A stretch of 64,000 nt of DNA. Source: Pseudomonadota bacterium (lineage in GTDB: Bacteria > Pseudomonadota > Alphaproteobacteria > Rhizobiales > Rhizobiaceae). Below are positions 8,750 through 17,853 of this stretch, piece after piece; the stretch's first letter is position 1, and every line of letters starts with the position of its first letter. The position numbers and the translations under genes are program-made. The DNA is taken from NCBI GenBank assembly GCA_020161665.1, contig JAIUPA010000041.1, forward strand, positions 78,023 through 142,022. The letters run 5' to 3'. The notes under the pieces were generated by a model, which saw only the letters and a list, made by a program, of their open reading frames with translations, was not told where the DNA came from and ran no database searches.

Positions 8750-9070
8750 TCAGCTTTCCGGCAACAGACGCAAACCGATAATGCCGACGATAATCAGCGC
8801 CAGGCAGAAAAGACGGGCCGGGCTCGCCGACTCCTGGAAGAAGAAGATCCCCATGATCACCGTGCCAACGGTGCCGATGCCCGTCCACACCCCATAAGCC
8901 ATGCCAACGGGAAGCGTCTTCACCGCCTGCCCCAGCAGATAGACGCTGAGCGCAATCAACAGCACCGTGACCGCACTCGGGATCGGCTTGGTAAAGCCAT
9001 CGGAATATTTCATGCCGAGCGCCCACACGATTTCGAGCAGCCCGGCCACAATCAGCATCAACCAGTTCAT
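8750..9070 (-). CDS. sugE: SugE/Gdx-type small multidrug resistance exporter (guanidinium)
   Basis: 106 aa, four membrane helices with short loops, as expected for the SMR family. The essential glutamate is E13 in LIVAGLLEIVWALG. The sequence MNWLMLIVAGLLEIVWALGMKYSDGF is the SugE (Gdx) subtype rather than the EmrE type; Gdx proteins exchange guanidinium for protons as antiparallel dimers in the inner membrane. Start at 9070 is supported by GAGAGG upstream; the frame extends to 9199 but without a better start. I looked upstream for a guanidine riboswitch and did not see one. Monocistronic. Confidence 0.9.
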   Translation of the reverse strand: MNWLMLIVAGLLEIVWALGMKYSDGFTKPIPSAVTVLLIALSVYLLGQAVKTLPVGMAYGVWTGIGTVGTVIMGIFFFQESASPARLFCLALIIVGIIGLRLLPES

Positions 9071-9188
9071 TGCGCCTCTCAGGAAATTTAAATTCACAAA
9101 AGTTAATTCTTGTGTCGCGCGATTTTTCGCTGAAAGCAAGCTGCAAGATGTGAGGGGCAAGCGCCTGACAAAGACGTGAAACGACAAA

Positions 9189-9218
9189 GCCGCCCTCATC
9201 CGTCAGGACAAGGGCGGC
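9189..9218 (-). terminator. Putative terminator of the MCE operon
   Basis: Hairpin with arms GCCGCCCT and AGGGCGGC, 23 bp beyond the stop of the last operon gene on the - strand; the trailing T-tract (TTTGTC) is weak. Confidence 0.5.
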
Positions 9219-9241
9219 TGTGTTCAAGCAAGTTCACGTCT

Positions 9242-9865
9242 TCAGAGCGTGGCAAGCGTCCAGTCAACGATCTGCGTCGTGACATTGGCAAAGGCCCGGT
9301 CAAGGGCGGAGATGAAGGCTCTGTTTTCGCTACCAGACAACGGCTGCGTCGCGCGGAACACCTTCTGCGCCTTCACCGTGCCGTTGCGATCATTGAGGAT
9401 TTTCACGGAAATCTCGACAATCGCCAGACGCGACGATCCGGTCGAAATTTCAAAGGCGCGGATATCGCTGACGAGTTGATCGTCAATGGCAAGGCCCTGC
9501 CCCGGCTTGCCGACACCACCCAGCTTGCCGCTGTTTTCGAAGGCTTGAACGAGCTTCGACTGCACCATGCGCGGCAGGCGGTCGCTCCACTGGGCGTGCG
9601 AGAGATACTGGATTTCCGTGCCCGAAACCCGCACCAGAACGGAATCGCTGTCGAGCGCCTTGAGCGCCGTTGGCTCCGGCACCAGAAGCTGGCGCGCCCG
9701 CTTCGCCGGACCATTGGCCGAAGCCACGCCCGTCAGATCGAACGTATCGTTCGTGGCCGTGGAACTGCAACCGGCAAGACCGATGCCAAGCACAAGCGCG
9801 GCAAGTCCGTTCGCCATCACGCGGTAACGTCCCTTTTCACCCGTCAGGCTATTCATCGTACCCAT
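9242..9865 (-). CDS. ABC-type transport auxiliary lipoprotein (PqiC/ABC_trans_aux family)
   Basis: 207 aa. Signal peptide with lipobox GLAGC at about residues 29-33, so an outer-membrane-directed lipoprotein is likely. The body matches the auxiliary lipoprotein family found at the end of MCE transport operons (PqiC in E. coli), thought to dock the MCE protein to the outer membrane. Last gene of the operon, 27 bp after the MCE gene; AAGGGAAG precedes the ATG. Confidence 0.85.
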   Translation of the reverse strand: MGTMNSLTGEKGRYRVMANGLAALVLGIGLAGCSSTATNDTFDLTGVASANGPAKRARQLLVPEPTALKALDSDSVLVRVSGTEIQYLSHAQWSDRLPRMVQSKLVQAFENSGKLGGVGKPGQGLAIDDQLVSDIRAFEISTGSSRLAIVEISVKILNDRNGTVKAQKVFRATQPLSGSENRAFISALDRAFANVTTQIVDWTLATL

Positions 9866-9892
9866 CTTCCCTTACTCGCCCACAGGCGTTCG

Positions 9893-11266
9893 TCAGTGCC
9901 GAGACCTGCCGTCATATTGCTTGATCGTTTCGCCGCCGAACAGAAGCCGCTGCGGGTTTTTGTCGAAATTATTGATCGTCGTGTCGAGATTCTGCACCGT
10001 GCGCCGCGTATCGGAAATCAGCGCCTGCATGTCACGCAGCCCCTGACCCGAGAACTTGTTCAGATTGGCGGCAATCGGGCCGATCTGGGCATTCAGATTG
10101 TCGGCCATCGTCTTGAACGACTTAAGCGTGTCACGGGCCTGCGCCATCACAGACTGCGAATCGTCCGAGCCCAGAACGCCGTCGAGCTTGGAGAGAATGC
10201 CGTCCACCCGGTCAGACGCGGCATTGAGCTTCTGCGACATTTCGGTGAAGTTCTGCACCGCCTTGTCGATATCGGCGCGGCGTGAACCGATGTCGTCCGT
10301 CACGCCCTTGACCGATTGAACCGCCGCACGCGCGTCATTGGCCGCGCTCGAGATATTATCGACGGTGGTCGAAATCTTGGCCGAGTCGACGGCAGCCACC
10401 AGCGCATCCACTCGCTCAAGCGTCTTGCCCGCATTGGTGCCAAAGGTCTGGAAGCTTTCAGCCGTCTTGCGGAAGCTCTCGACCGCCTGCGGCAGGTCAG
10501 CGGACGACTTCGCAACGTCTTCGCTCACCTTCTGGGCGTTGGCGAGAATGGTGTCGATCTTCTGCGAATCGACGGCCTTCACCAGCTTTTCAACGGCTTC
10601 CAGCGTGGAGTCGATACGACCGGACAACCCACTCAGCGTCGTCGACAAGGCGCTCACGCCCTGCAGAAACTTGTCGATGCCATCGGCATTGTCGCTCAGC
10701 GCCTTGGAGAAGACCTCGGCGTTTTTGACGGTCTGCGTCAGCGGCGCGCGTGCTTCGGTCGCAAACCCCTGGATTTGCGAGATCGTGTCATCCGCCCGCT
10801 TCAGGATCTGGTCGGCGGTGGCCAGAAGGTTGGTCACGCTGGAAAGATCAGCATAAAGCACGGCGGGCTTTTCCTCGCGCAACGCCTTTTGCAGAATGTT
10901 CTCGCCTTCCGGATTGCGGGTGGCCGAAAGCTCGATATAGGCGGCGCCGGTCAGGCCCTGAATTTCAAGCACAGCACGCGTGGTCGCAAAAACCGGCGCA
11001 TCGGCCTGCACCTCGGTCAGCGCCACCGAAAAGCGCGGATCGCTGCGGTCGATGGAAAGGCCGCGCACGGTGCCAACCGGAATGCCGTTGAAACGCACAG
11101 CGGAACCGACGGACAGGCCATTGGCCGAACCGGGAATGCGAATGACCAGCTCTGCCATCGGTCCGTCACGACCGAACTGCGACATCCAGTAGACAAAACC
11201 GAAAGCGGCTGCGACGACCATAAGCGTGAAAAAGCCGACGATGGCGTAATTGGCTTTTGTTTCCAT
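9893..11266 (-). CDS. mlaD: MlaD-like MCE domain protein
   Basis: 457 aa. One N-terminal membrane helix (about 7-27), an MCE domain (about 38-116, with GSANGLSVGSAVRFNGIPVGTV), then a long helical tail to the C-terminus (DQILKRADDTISQIQGF..., repeated heptads). E. coli MlaD is only 183 aa; the long tail resembles the tunnel-forming helices of PqiB or actinobacterial Mce proteins that span the periplasm. Substrate is probably phospholipid or another lipid; transport direction cannot be read from sequence. 8 bp after the ATPase gene. Confidence 0.92.
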   Translation of the reverse strand: METKANYAIVGFFTLMVVAAAFGFVYWMSQFGRDGPMAELVIRIPGSANGLSVGSAVRFNGIPVGTVRGLSIDRSDPRFSVALTEVQADAPVFATTRAVLEIQGLTGAAYIELSATRNPEGENILQKALREEKPAVLYADLSSVTNLLATADQILKRADDTISQIQGFATEARAPLTQTVKNAEVFSKALSDNADGIDKFLQGVSALSTTLSGLSGRIDSTLEAVEKLVKAVDSQKIDTILANAQKVSEDVAKSSADLPQAVESFRKTAESFQTFGTNAGKTLERVDALVAAVDSAKISTTVDNISSAANDARAAVQSVKGVTDDIGSRRADIDKAVQNFTEMSQKLNAASDRVDGILSKLDGVLGSDDSQSVMAQARDTLKSFKTMADNLNAQIGPIAANLNKFSGQGLRDMQALISDTRRTVQNLDTTINNFDKNPQRLLFGGETIKQYDGRSRH

Positions 11267-11274
11267 GTTCCGCG

Positions 11275-12093
11275 TTATCCTGCCGTTTTCACTTCGCCGT
11301 CAACGACGACGGAACGCGCCCGCTTGCCCCGGAAGTAAGACTGCACCCAAGGGTCATCATAGGCAAACATGTCCTCAAGCGTTCCTTCCACCATGACCCG
11401 CTTGTGTCCGAGCACCGCAATGCGGTCGCAGACGGAAAACAGGCTGTCGAGATCGTGAGTCACCATATAAACCGTTAGTCCCAGCGTGTCGCGCAATCTG
11501 GCAATCAAAGCGTCGAATTCTGCCGCGCCGATCGGATCAAGCCCGGAGGTCGGCTCATCAAGGAAGACGAGATCGGGATCGAGCGCCAAAGCACGTGCCA
11601 GCGCCGCACGCTTGATCATGCCGCCGGAAAGCTCCGAGGGGTACTTGTCAGCCGCATCCGGGTCGAGCCCCACCATGTCGATCTTCAGATAGGCCAGTTC
11701 ATCCATCAGCGATTTCGGCAGGTCGAGATATTCGCGCATCGGCAGCTGGATATTTTCCTTCACCGTCAGCGAAGAAAACAGTGCCCCATGCTGGAAGAGA
11801 ACGCCCAGGCGCGTGTCCAGTTCCATGCGTCGCGCCTCGCTCGCCGCATCATAATCAACGCCGAGAATATGGATCGACCCGGCCTGGCGCGGCAGAAGAC
11901 GCAGCACCGTGCGCATCAGCACCGACTTGCCCGCGCCGGACGCCCCGACAAAGCCGAGGATTTCTCCGCGGTAAACATCAAGGTCGAGGTTGTCGAGCAC
12001 CAACTTCTCGCCGAAACCAACCGTTAGGCCGCGCACCGAAAGCACCGCCTCCCGATCCGCTTTAGCCGTTGTCTTTGCCGTGATCGTTTCCAT
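11275..12093 (-). CDS. mlaF: MlaF-like ABC transporter ATPase
   Basis: 272 aa. Walker A GASGAGKS, signature LSGGM, Walker B LVFLDEPTSGLD and switch-histidine THDLDS are all intact. Belongs to the MlaF/Ttg2A lipid transporter ATPase branch and powers the adjacent MlaE-like permease. I use the ATG at 12093, 8 bp after the permease stop; a TTG at 12105 overlapping the permease stop is in frame but less likely. The C-terminal extension (MFAYDDPWVQSYFRGKRAR) is typical of MlaF proteins. Confidence 0.94.
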   Translation of the reverse strand: METITAKTTAKADREAVLSVRGLTVGFGEKLVLDNLDLDVYRGEILGFVGASGAGKSVLMRTVLRLLPRQAGSIHILGVDYDAASEARRMELDTRLGVLFQHGALFSSLTVKENIQLPMREYLDLPKSLMDELAYLKIDMVGLDPDAADKYPSELSGGMIKRAALARALALDPDLVFLDEPTSGLDPIGAAEFDALIARLRDTLGLTVYMVTHDLDSLFSVCDRIAVLGHKRVMVEGTLEDMFAYDDPWVQSYFRGKRARSVVVDGEVKTAG

Positions 12094-12101
12094 CGCCGCC
12101 C

Positions 12102-13295
12102 TCAAAAATCGATTGCCGCGTAGAACATGGCAAAAAGCCCGTCCGTCAGGATGACGACGAAAATGGATTTGACCACCGAGGCGGTCACGTGCTGGCCAAG
12201 CGATTCCGCACTGCCGCCCACTTTCATGCCTTCAACGGCGGCCATGATCCCGATGATCAACGCCATGAACGGTGCCTTGATCATGCCCGAAGCAATGGTC
12301 GAAATGTCGATGGCTTCCAGAAGCCGTGCCTGAAACACTTCAAACGTGATGCCGGAATAGGCCCATGCCACCACCGCCGCGCCGTAAAGGGCGGCAAAAT
12401 TGGCAAGGATCGTCAAAAGCGGAAGCGCCACCGTCAGGGCCACCAGACGCGGGAAGATCAGAACACCCACAGGGTTGAGGCCGATGACCTTCAGCGCATC
12501 CACTTCCTCGCGCATCTTCATCGAGCCGATTTCGGCCGTGATGGCGCTGCCGGAACGGCCGGCGATCATGATCGCCGTCAGTAGAACGCCGATTTCACGC
12601 AATTGCAGAATGCCGACCAGATCGACCACGAACACTTCCGCACCGAAATAGCGAAGCTGGAACGCGCCCTGTTGCGCAATGATGGCCCCGATCAGGAACG
12701 ACATCAGCACGATGATGGGCACGGCGCGCACGCCCATGTGGTCAATCTGGTTGACGATGGCCGCCGGAGACACCCCGGAATTGCGGCCGAGCTTCAACTG
12801 CGCGCCTCGCACCGCCGAACCGAGGATATGCAGCGCATCGGTCAGGTCGCTGACGAGTTCGAGGATCACTTTGCCGACCGGCGCGAAGATGCGCTCGAAC
12901 AGCGAATGACGCACCCGTTCACGCTCATTTGGCCCCGGCATCTTGTCCGGCAGGGCATTGATCAGTTCGCGCATGGTGTCGCTGCCACCGAGAAGCGAAA
13001 TCACGGCCCCCTGTCGGCTGCCCTCATTCATCATCCGCCGCAAAAGCCATGCACCCGTGGTATCGATGCCTTCAATACCGTCGAGATCGATCTCAACCCT
13101 TGCCGCACGCGGGGCCGTGCAAAAGGCCTGTACGACACCCAGAACCGGCGGAACCGTGCTGTTGCGCCATTCTCCGGCGCAGGTCAGGCGCGCGTATTCG
13201 TCACCAGTCCGTTCGACCGATATCGTCGCGACGTTACGTTCCTCGTTATCCGACAGCTTCAATTTGCTTGCATCTTTCAGGGCTTGCGGCAACAT
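12102..13295 (-). CDS. mlaE: MlaE-like permease with N-terminal STAS-like domain
   Basis: 397 aa. Residues about 25-130 look like a STAS domain (DLDGIEGIDTTGAWLLRRM), the role played by separate MlaB in E. coli; residues about 145-397 are the MlaE permease with 5-6 membrane helices and the conserved LREIGVLLTAIMIAGRSGSAITAEIGSMKMREEVDAL segment that contacts the ATPase. The fusion of MlaB- and MlaE-like parts is common in this order. First gene of a four-gene operon (permease, ATPase, MCE protein, lipoprotein). Divergent from the epimerase gene. Confidence 0.93.
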   Translation of the reverse strand: MLPQALKDASKLKLSDNEERNVATISVERTGDEYARLTCAGEWRNSTVPPVLGVVQAFCTAPRAARVEIDLDGIEGIDTTGAWLLRRMMNEGSRQGAVISLLGGSDTMRELINALPDKMPGPNERERVRHSLFERIFAPVGKVILELVSDLTDALHILGSAVRGAQLKLGRNSGVSPAAIVNQIDHMGVRAVPIIVLMSFLIGAIIAQQGAFQLRYFGAEVFVVDLVGILQLREIGVLLTAIMIAGRSGSAITAEIGSMKMREEVDALKVIGLNPVGVLIFPRLVALTVALPLLTILANFAALYGAAVVAWAYSGITFEVFQARLLEAIDISTIASGMIKAPFMALIIGIMAAVEGMKVGGSAESLGQHVTASVVKSIFVVILTDGLFAMFYAAIDF

Positions 13296-13392
13296 CCCGA
13301 CTCATTCCCGCAGAATGCGCCAATTTGCCATCCCGATGGCGAGTTAAATAGGGCAAAGCCCCGGTTTCCCACGTATTTTCGAAAGTCGCGAC

Positions 13393-14373
13393 ATGCAACG
13401 TCACCTCGAAGCCCAGATCGAAACCTTTCCGATTGCCGGAGGCTTCACCATCTCACGGGGTACGAAAACGCAAGCCGCCGTCATTACCTGTACCATTTCC
13501 GAAGCGGGCCGATCCGGGCGCGGCGAATGCGTGCCTTATGCCCGTTATGGTGAAACGCTCGAAGGCGTTCTCGCAGACATTCAGGCCATCGCCCCGGCGA
13601 TTTCCGAGGGTTTGACGCGCGCAGACCTGCAAAGCGCCATGAAACCGGGTGCCGCCCGCAATGCGGTGGATTGCGCGCTGTGGGATCTGGAAGCCAAGCG
13701 CGCCGGGACCACCGTTGCAGCCATGCTGTCGCTTTCCCCTCAGCCGCTTATTACCGCCTACACACTCTCGCTTGGCGAGCCGGAGGCCATGGCCGCCAAG
13801 GCTGCCGAAAATGCCGCACGCCCGCTTCTCAAGATCAAGGTGGGCACCGGCAACGATATTGCCCGCATCCGCGCTGTGACGGCAGCGGCCCCCAACAGCG
13901 CCATCATCCTTGATGCCAATGAGGGCTGGCCGGAGGACGTGCTGGCCGAACATATGGCCGTTTCCGCCGAGTGCGGCATCAAGCTGATTGAACAACCGCT
14001 TCCGGCAGGCCGCGATGCTGCACTCGCCTCGATACAGCGCCTTGTTCCGGTCTGCGCCGACGAAAGCGTTCACACCGGCGGTGATCTGGCCGCCTTGGCC
14101 GACCGCTACGATGCGATCAACATCAAGCTCGACAAGACCGGCGGCCTCACCGAAGCCCTTGCCATGAAGCAGGCCGCCGAAAAGCTGGGCTTTCGCATCA
14201 TGGTCGGCTGCATGGTCGGCTCGTCGCTGGCCATGGCCCCGGCCCTGCTGGTCGCTCAAGGCGCGGATTTCGTCGATCTCGATGGCCCGCTGCTGCTTGC
14301 AACGGACCGCGACCCCGCCCTGACCTATGAGGGCTCAACCGTCTTCCCGCCCCAGTCAGCGCTCTGGGGATAA
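13393..14373 (+). CDS. Enolase-superfamily dipeptide epimerase / N-acyl-Glu racemase (DgcA-like)
   Basis: 326 aa muconate-lactonizing-type enzyme. Visible catalytic features: KIKVG (Lys of KxK), metal ligands in DANEGW, EQP and ADES, and the second catalytic Lys in KLDKTGG. Family members are L-Ala-D/L-Glu epimerases of peptidoglycan recycling or, in rhizobia, DgcA, the N-acetyl-D-glutamate racemase of D-Glu breakdown. DgcA is normally next to a DUF1611 protein (DgcN), which is not present here, so the substrate is left open. Start ATG 13393 at the divergent promoter region. Confidence 0.85.
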   Translation: MQRHLEAQIETFPIAGGFTISRGTKTQAAVITCTISEAGRSGRGECVPYARYGETLEGVLADIQAIAPAISEGLTRADLQSAMKPGAARNAVDCALWDLEAKRAGTTVAAMLSLSPQPLITAYTLSLGEPEAMAAKAAENAARPLLKIKVGTGNDIARIRAVTAAAPNSAIILDANEGWPEDVLAEHMAVSAECGIKLIEQPLPAGRDAALASIQRLVPVCADESVHTGGDLAALADRYDAINIKLDKTGGLTEALAMKQAAEKLGFRIMVGCMVGSSLAMAPALLVAQGADFVDLDGPLLLATDRDPALTYEGSTVFPPQSALWG

Positions 14374-14385
14374 GCCGGACGTCGT

Positions 14386-15225
14386 TCAGGCTGCTTCGCG
14401 GGTCGCGTCGGGAAGGCGTACCGGCTCCATCGGGCGCTCGCCACTGTCCTGCAGCGCCTTGCCCTGAACCCTTGTCTGCCAGGAGATGAGTTCCAGACGC
14501 CCGTCCTGATGCTCGACCACGGCAGTGCAACTTTCCACCCAGTCACCCGTATTGACGTAGCGGATACCGTCCATGTCTTCGATCACCGCGTGGTGGATGT
14601 GGCCGCAGATGACCCCATCGACATCGTTGCGGCGGGCTTCATCGGCCACCACCCGCTGGAACTCACCGATGAAGTTCACAGCCTTTTTCACCTTGAGCTT
14701 GGCCCAGGCGGAAAACGACCAGTAGGGAAGCCCGAGCACGCGCCGAACCGACGCGAGCAACACGTTGATGGCAATCGCCGCGTCATAGGCCCAGTCACCG
14801 AGATAGGCGATGAGGCGCGCATTACGCACCACCACATCGAACTCGTCACCATGCAGCACCAGATATTTCTGACCATCGGCGGCCTCATGAATCATGCGGT
14901 CGGCCACTTCGATGCCGCCGAAATGCATGCCGGGGAAATCGCGCAAGAACTCGTCGTGGTTGCCGGGAATGTAAACGATGCGCGTGCCCTTGCGCGCCTT
15001 GCGCAGCAGCTTCTGCACCACGTCATTGCAGCCCTGCGGCCAGTGCCAGCTGCGCTTCAGACGCCAGCCATCGACGATATCGCCGACGAGAATGATGGTA
15101 TCGGCCTCATGACAGCGCAAAAAATCGAGAAGAAGATCGGTTTGGGCGGCTTTGGAGCCGAGATGTACGTCCGAGATGAACAGGGTTCTGAAGTGCCGGG
15201 TTTCGGTGTCCGCGTTCAAGGCCAT
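14386..15225 (-). CDS. LpxH-like metallophosphoesterase (UDP-2,3-diacylglucosamine diphosphatase-like)
   Basis: 279 aa calcineurin-like phosphoesterase. Metal-binding motifs in order: DVHLG (DxH), GDIVD, GNHDE, and GHIHH near residue 200. Sequence context (FRTLFISDVHLGS, SWHWPQG) is the LpxH-like branch that cuts UDP-2,3-diacylglucosamine in lipid A synthesis. Many alphaproteobacteria use the unrelated LpxI for that step, so this LpxH-like enzyme may act on another lipid. Cytoplasmic or peripheral membrane. Ends 12 bp from the convergent epimerase gene; divergent from the malic enzyme gene. Confidence 0.82.
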   Translation of the reverse strand: MALNADTETRHFRTLFISDVHLGSKAAQTDLLLDFLRCHEADTIILVGDIVDGWRLKRSWHWPQGCNDVVQKLLRKARKGTRIVYIPGNHDEFLRDFPGMHFGGIEVADRMIHEAADGQKYLVLHGDEFDVVVRNARLIAYLGDWAYDAAIAINVLLASVRRVLGLPYWSFSAWAKLKVKKAVNFIGEFQRVVADEARRNDVDGVICGHIHHAVIEDMDGIRYVNTGDWVESCTAVVEHQDGRLELISWQTRVQGKALQDSGERPMEPVRLPDATREAA

Positions 15226-15409
15226 CGTCCTTTGTCTATCCTTGCTTTCTTTTTCACACCCTTTCCTAAGCAGAGTCCTGTTTCAGCAAGATGACAGGCA
15301 GAACTGCCGATTCTTTCTCACTTTCCCACTTTTCAATTCAATCGGTTCATGTATGCAGGTTCGCGGAAAAGATAGACGAACGTCGTAGAAGACGCCGGAG
15401 GTAGGCACA

Positions 15410-17725
15410 ATGAGCAAGGACCAGACCGAACAGGACGACAAGAACGCAACCCGCCCTGATCTCGACCAACAGGCATTGTTTTTCCATCGCTATCCGCGAC
15501 CCGGCAAACTCGAAATTCAGGCGACCAAGCCGCTCGGTAACCAGCGCGACCTGGCGCTGGCCTATTCGCCGGGTGTGGCCGCACCCTGCCTTGAGATTCG
15601 CGACAATCCCGATACCGCGGTCGATTACACCGCGCGCGGCAACCTCGTGGCCGTTATTTCCAACGGTACGGCGGTTCTCGGTCTCGGCAATATCGGCCCG
15701 CTGGCCTCCAAGCCGGTGATGGAAGGCAAGGCCGTCCTCTTCAAGAAATTCGCTGGCATCGACGTTTTCGACATCGAAATTGATGCGCCCGGCGTCGAGG
15801 ATATGGTCTCCACCATCTCGTCGCTTGAGCCGACCTTCGGCGGCATCAATCTGGAAGACATCAAGGCGCCGGAATGCTTCGAGGTGGAACGTCGCCTGCG
15901 CGCCATGATGAACATCCCGGTGTTCCATGACGACCAGCACGGCACCGCCATCATCGTGGCTGCCGCCATCATCAACGGTCTGGAACTGGCGGGCAAGAAG
16001 CTTGAGGAAGTCAAGATCGTCGCCTCTGGCGCCGGTGCCGCCGCCCTCGCCTGCCTCAACCTCCTGGTCGCGCTCGGCGCCAATCGCGAGAACATCTGGG
16101 TGCACGATATCGAAGGCCTCGTCTACGAGGGCCGCGAAGAGCTGATGGACCCGTGGAAGGCCGTCTATGCCCAGAAGAGCGACAAGCGCAAGCTCGATGA
16201 ATCCATCGGCGGTGCGGATGTCTTCCTGGGCCTTTCGGCTGCCGGTGTCCTGAAGCCCGAGCTTCTGGAACAGATGGCGGAAAAGCCGCTGATCATGGCG
16301 CTGGCCAACCCGACGCCGGAAATCATGCCCAACCTCGCCCGCGCTGCCCGCCCGGATGCGATGATCTGCACCGGCCGTTCGGACTTCCCGAACCAGGTGA
16401 ACAACGTTCTCTGCTTCCCCTATATCTTCCGTGGCGCACTCGACTGTGGCGCGACCACCATCAACGAAGAGATGAAGATGGCCGCTGTGCGTGCCATCGC
16501 AGCGCTGGCCCGTGAAGAAGTCAACGAAGCCGCCGCCAAGGCGATTGGCGGTGAAACGCCGGTCTTCGGCCCGGCCTATCTCATTCCCTCGCCCTTCGAC
16601 CAGCGCCTGATGCTGCGCATCGCCCCGGCGGTCGCCAAAGCCGCCGCCGAAACCGGCGTGGCACTTCGCCCGATCACCGATTTCGAGGCCTATACGGACC
16701 AGTTGAGCCGCTTCGTCTACCGTTCCGGCTTCATCATGAAGCCGATCGTGGCGGCGGCAAAGCTTTCGCCTAACAAGCGCGTGATCTTTGCCGAAGGCGA
16801 AGACGAACGCGTTCTGCGCGCTGCCCAGTTCCTGCTGGAAGACAATACGGCCATCCCGACCCTCATCGGTCGCCCGCAGGTCATTGAGACGCGCCTCAAG
16901 CGCTTCGGCCTGCGCATTCGTCCGGGGCGTGATTTCGATGTCGTGAACCCGGATGATGATCCGCGCTACCGCGAATATGTCGAGGAGTATCTGCAGTGCG
17001 TTGGTCGCCGCGGCATCAACCCGGAAGGCGCCAAGACCATCGTGCGCACCAACAACACCGTGATTGGCGCGCTGGCGGTTCGCATGAACCATGCCGATGC
17101 GTTGATCTGTGGCGTGGAAGGCCGCTATGACCGCCACCTGCGCGATGTGAGCCAGATCATCGGCAAGCAGAAGGGTGTGCACGCCTTCTCCGGTCTCTCG
17201 CTGCTGATTTCCCAGCGCGGCGCGATCTTCTTTGCCGATACCTTCGTCACCAACGATCCGACGCCGGAAGAAGTGGCGGAAACGGCCATCCTCGCCGCCC
17301 GCGAAATCCGCCGCTTCGGCATTGCGCCGAAGGTTGCCCTCGTCAGCCACTCGAACTTCGGTTCGCGCGATTCCGCCAGTGCGCTGAAGATGCGCGAGGC
17401 GCTGCACCTCATTCGCGCGCAGATGCCGGATCTGGAAGTCGATGGCGAAATGCAGGGCGGCTCGGCGCTGAACGAGGCACTGCGCAAGCGCGCCATGCCG
17501 ACCAGCACGCTGACGGGCGAAGCCAATCTTCTGGTGTTCCCGAACCTCGATGCCGCCAACATCTCGCTGGGCATTGTCCGCACCATGACCGACGCGCTTC
17601 ATGTCGGCCCGATCATGCTGGGAGCCGCCATGCCGGCGCACATCCTGTCCTCCACCGTCACCTCACGTGGCGTGGTGAATATGGCGGCGCTTGCGGTGGC
17701 GGAGGCTTCGCAGATACGTCGATAA
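15410..17725 (+). CDS. maeB: Malic enzyme with C-terminal phosphotransacetylase-like domain
   Basis: 771 aa. Malic N-terminal domain (about 30-165, with YSPGVAAPC and FDIEIDAPG), NAD(P)-binding domain (about 165-430, GAGAAALA), and a PTA-like domain (about 440-765, [15 protein letters not shown]). Oxidatively decarboxylates malate to pyruvate, feeding acetyl-CoA and NADPH/NADH during growth on C4 acids. This long MaeB type is standard in rhizobia, which carry an NAD (Dme) and an NADP (Tme) form; I cannot tell which this is. GGAGGT lies 7 nt before the ATG. A strong terminator follows. Confidence 0.95.
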   Translation: MSKDQTEQDDKNATRPDLDQQALFFHRYPRPGKLEIQATKPLGNQRDLALAYSPGVAAPCLEIRDNPDTAVDYTARGNLVAVISNGTAVLGLGNIGPLASKPVMEGKAVLFKKFAGIDVFDIEIDAPGVEDMVSTISSLEPTFGGINLEDIKAPECFEVERRLRAMMNIPVFHDDQHGTAIIVAAAIINGLELAGKKLEEVKIVASGAGAAALACLNLLVALGANRENIWVHDIEGLVYEGREELMDPWKAVYAQKSDKRKLDESIGGADVFLGLSAAGVLKPELLEQMAEKPLIMALANPTPEIMPNLARAARPDAMICTGRSDFPNQVNNVLCFPYIFRGALDCGATTINEEMKMAAVRAIAALAREEVNEAAAKAIGGETPVFGPAYLIPSPFDQRLMLRIAPAVAKAAAETGVALRPITDFEAYTDQLSRFVYRSGFIMKPIVAAAKLSPNKRVIFAEGEDERVLRAAQFLLEDNTAIPTLIGRPQVIETRLKRFGLRIRPGRDFDVVNPDDDPRYREYVEEYLQCVGRRGINPEGAKTIVRTNNTVIGALAVRMNHADALICGVEGRYDRHLRDVSQIIGKQKGVHAFSGLSLLISQRGAIFFADTFVTNDPTPEEVAETAILAAREIRRFGIAPKVALVSHSNFGSRDSASALKMREALHLIRAQMPDLEVDGEMQGGSALNEALRKRAMPTSTLTGEANLLVFPNLDAANISLGIVRTMTDALHVGPIMLGAAMPAHILSSTVTSRGVVNMAALAVAEASQIRR

Positions 17726-17760
17726 AATTCGACACATTTACTTTAGCAATTAAGGTTAGC

Positions 17761-17794
17761 GGACGGCTGTGCTTGCACAGACCGTCCGTTTTCT
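17761..17794 (+). terminator. Terminator after malic enzyme
   Basis: GGACGGCTGTGC / GCACAGACCGTCC stem (one bulged A) followed by GTTTTCTTATTTT. Confidence 0.85.
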
Positions 17795-17853
17795 TATTTT
17801 AGGGTTCGTAGAGCCACATTTGGCCAGTTTTTCACAGACACGGACCAGACAAC

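Noticed and set aside
9071..9175. Guanidine riboswitch in front of sugE
   Set aside because: No paired ACGR-loop hairpins or ykkC-type core were found, only a short imperfect CACAA...TTGTG repeat.
15347..17641. Long antisense open frame opposite the malic enzyme gene
   Set aside because: Malic enzyme is full length and conserved; the antisense product has no recognisable domain.
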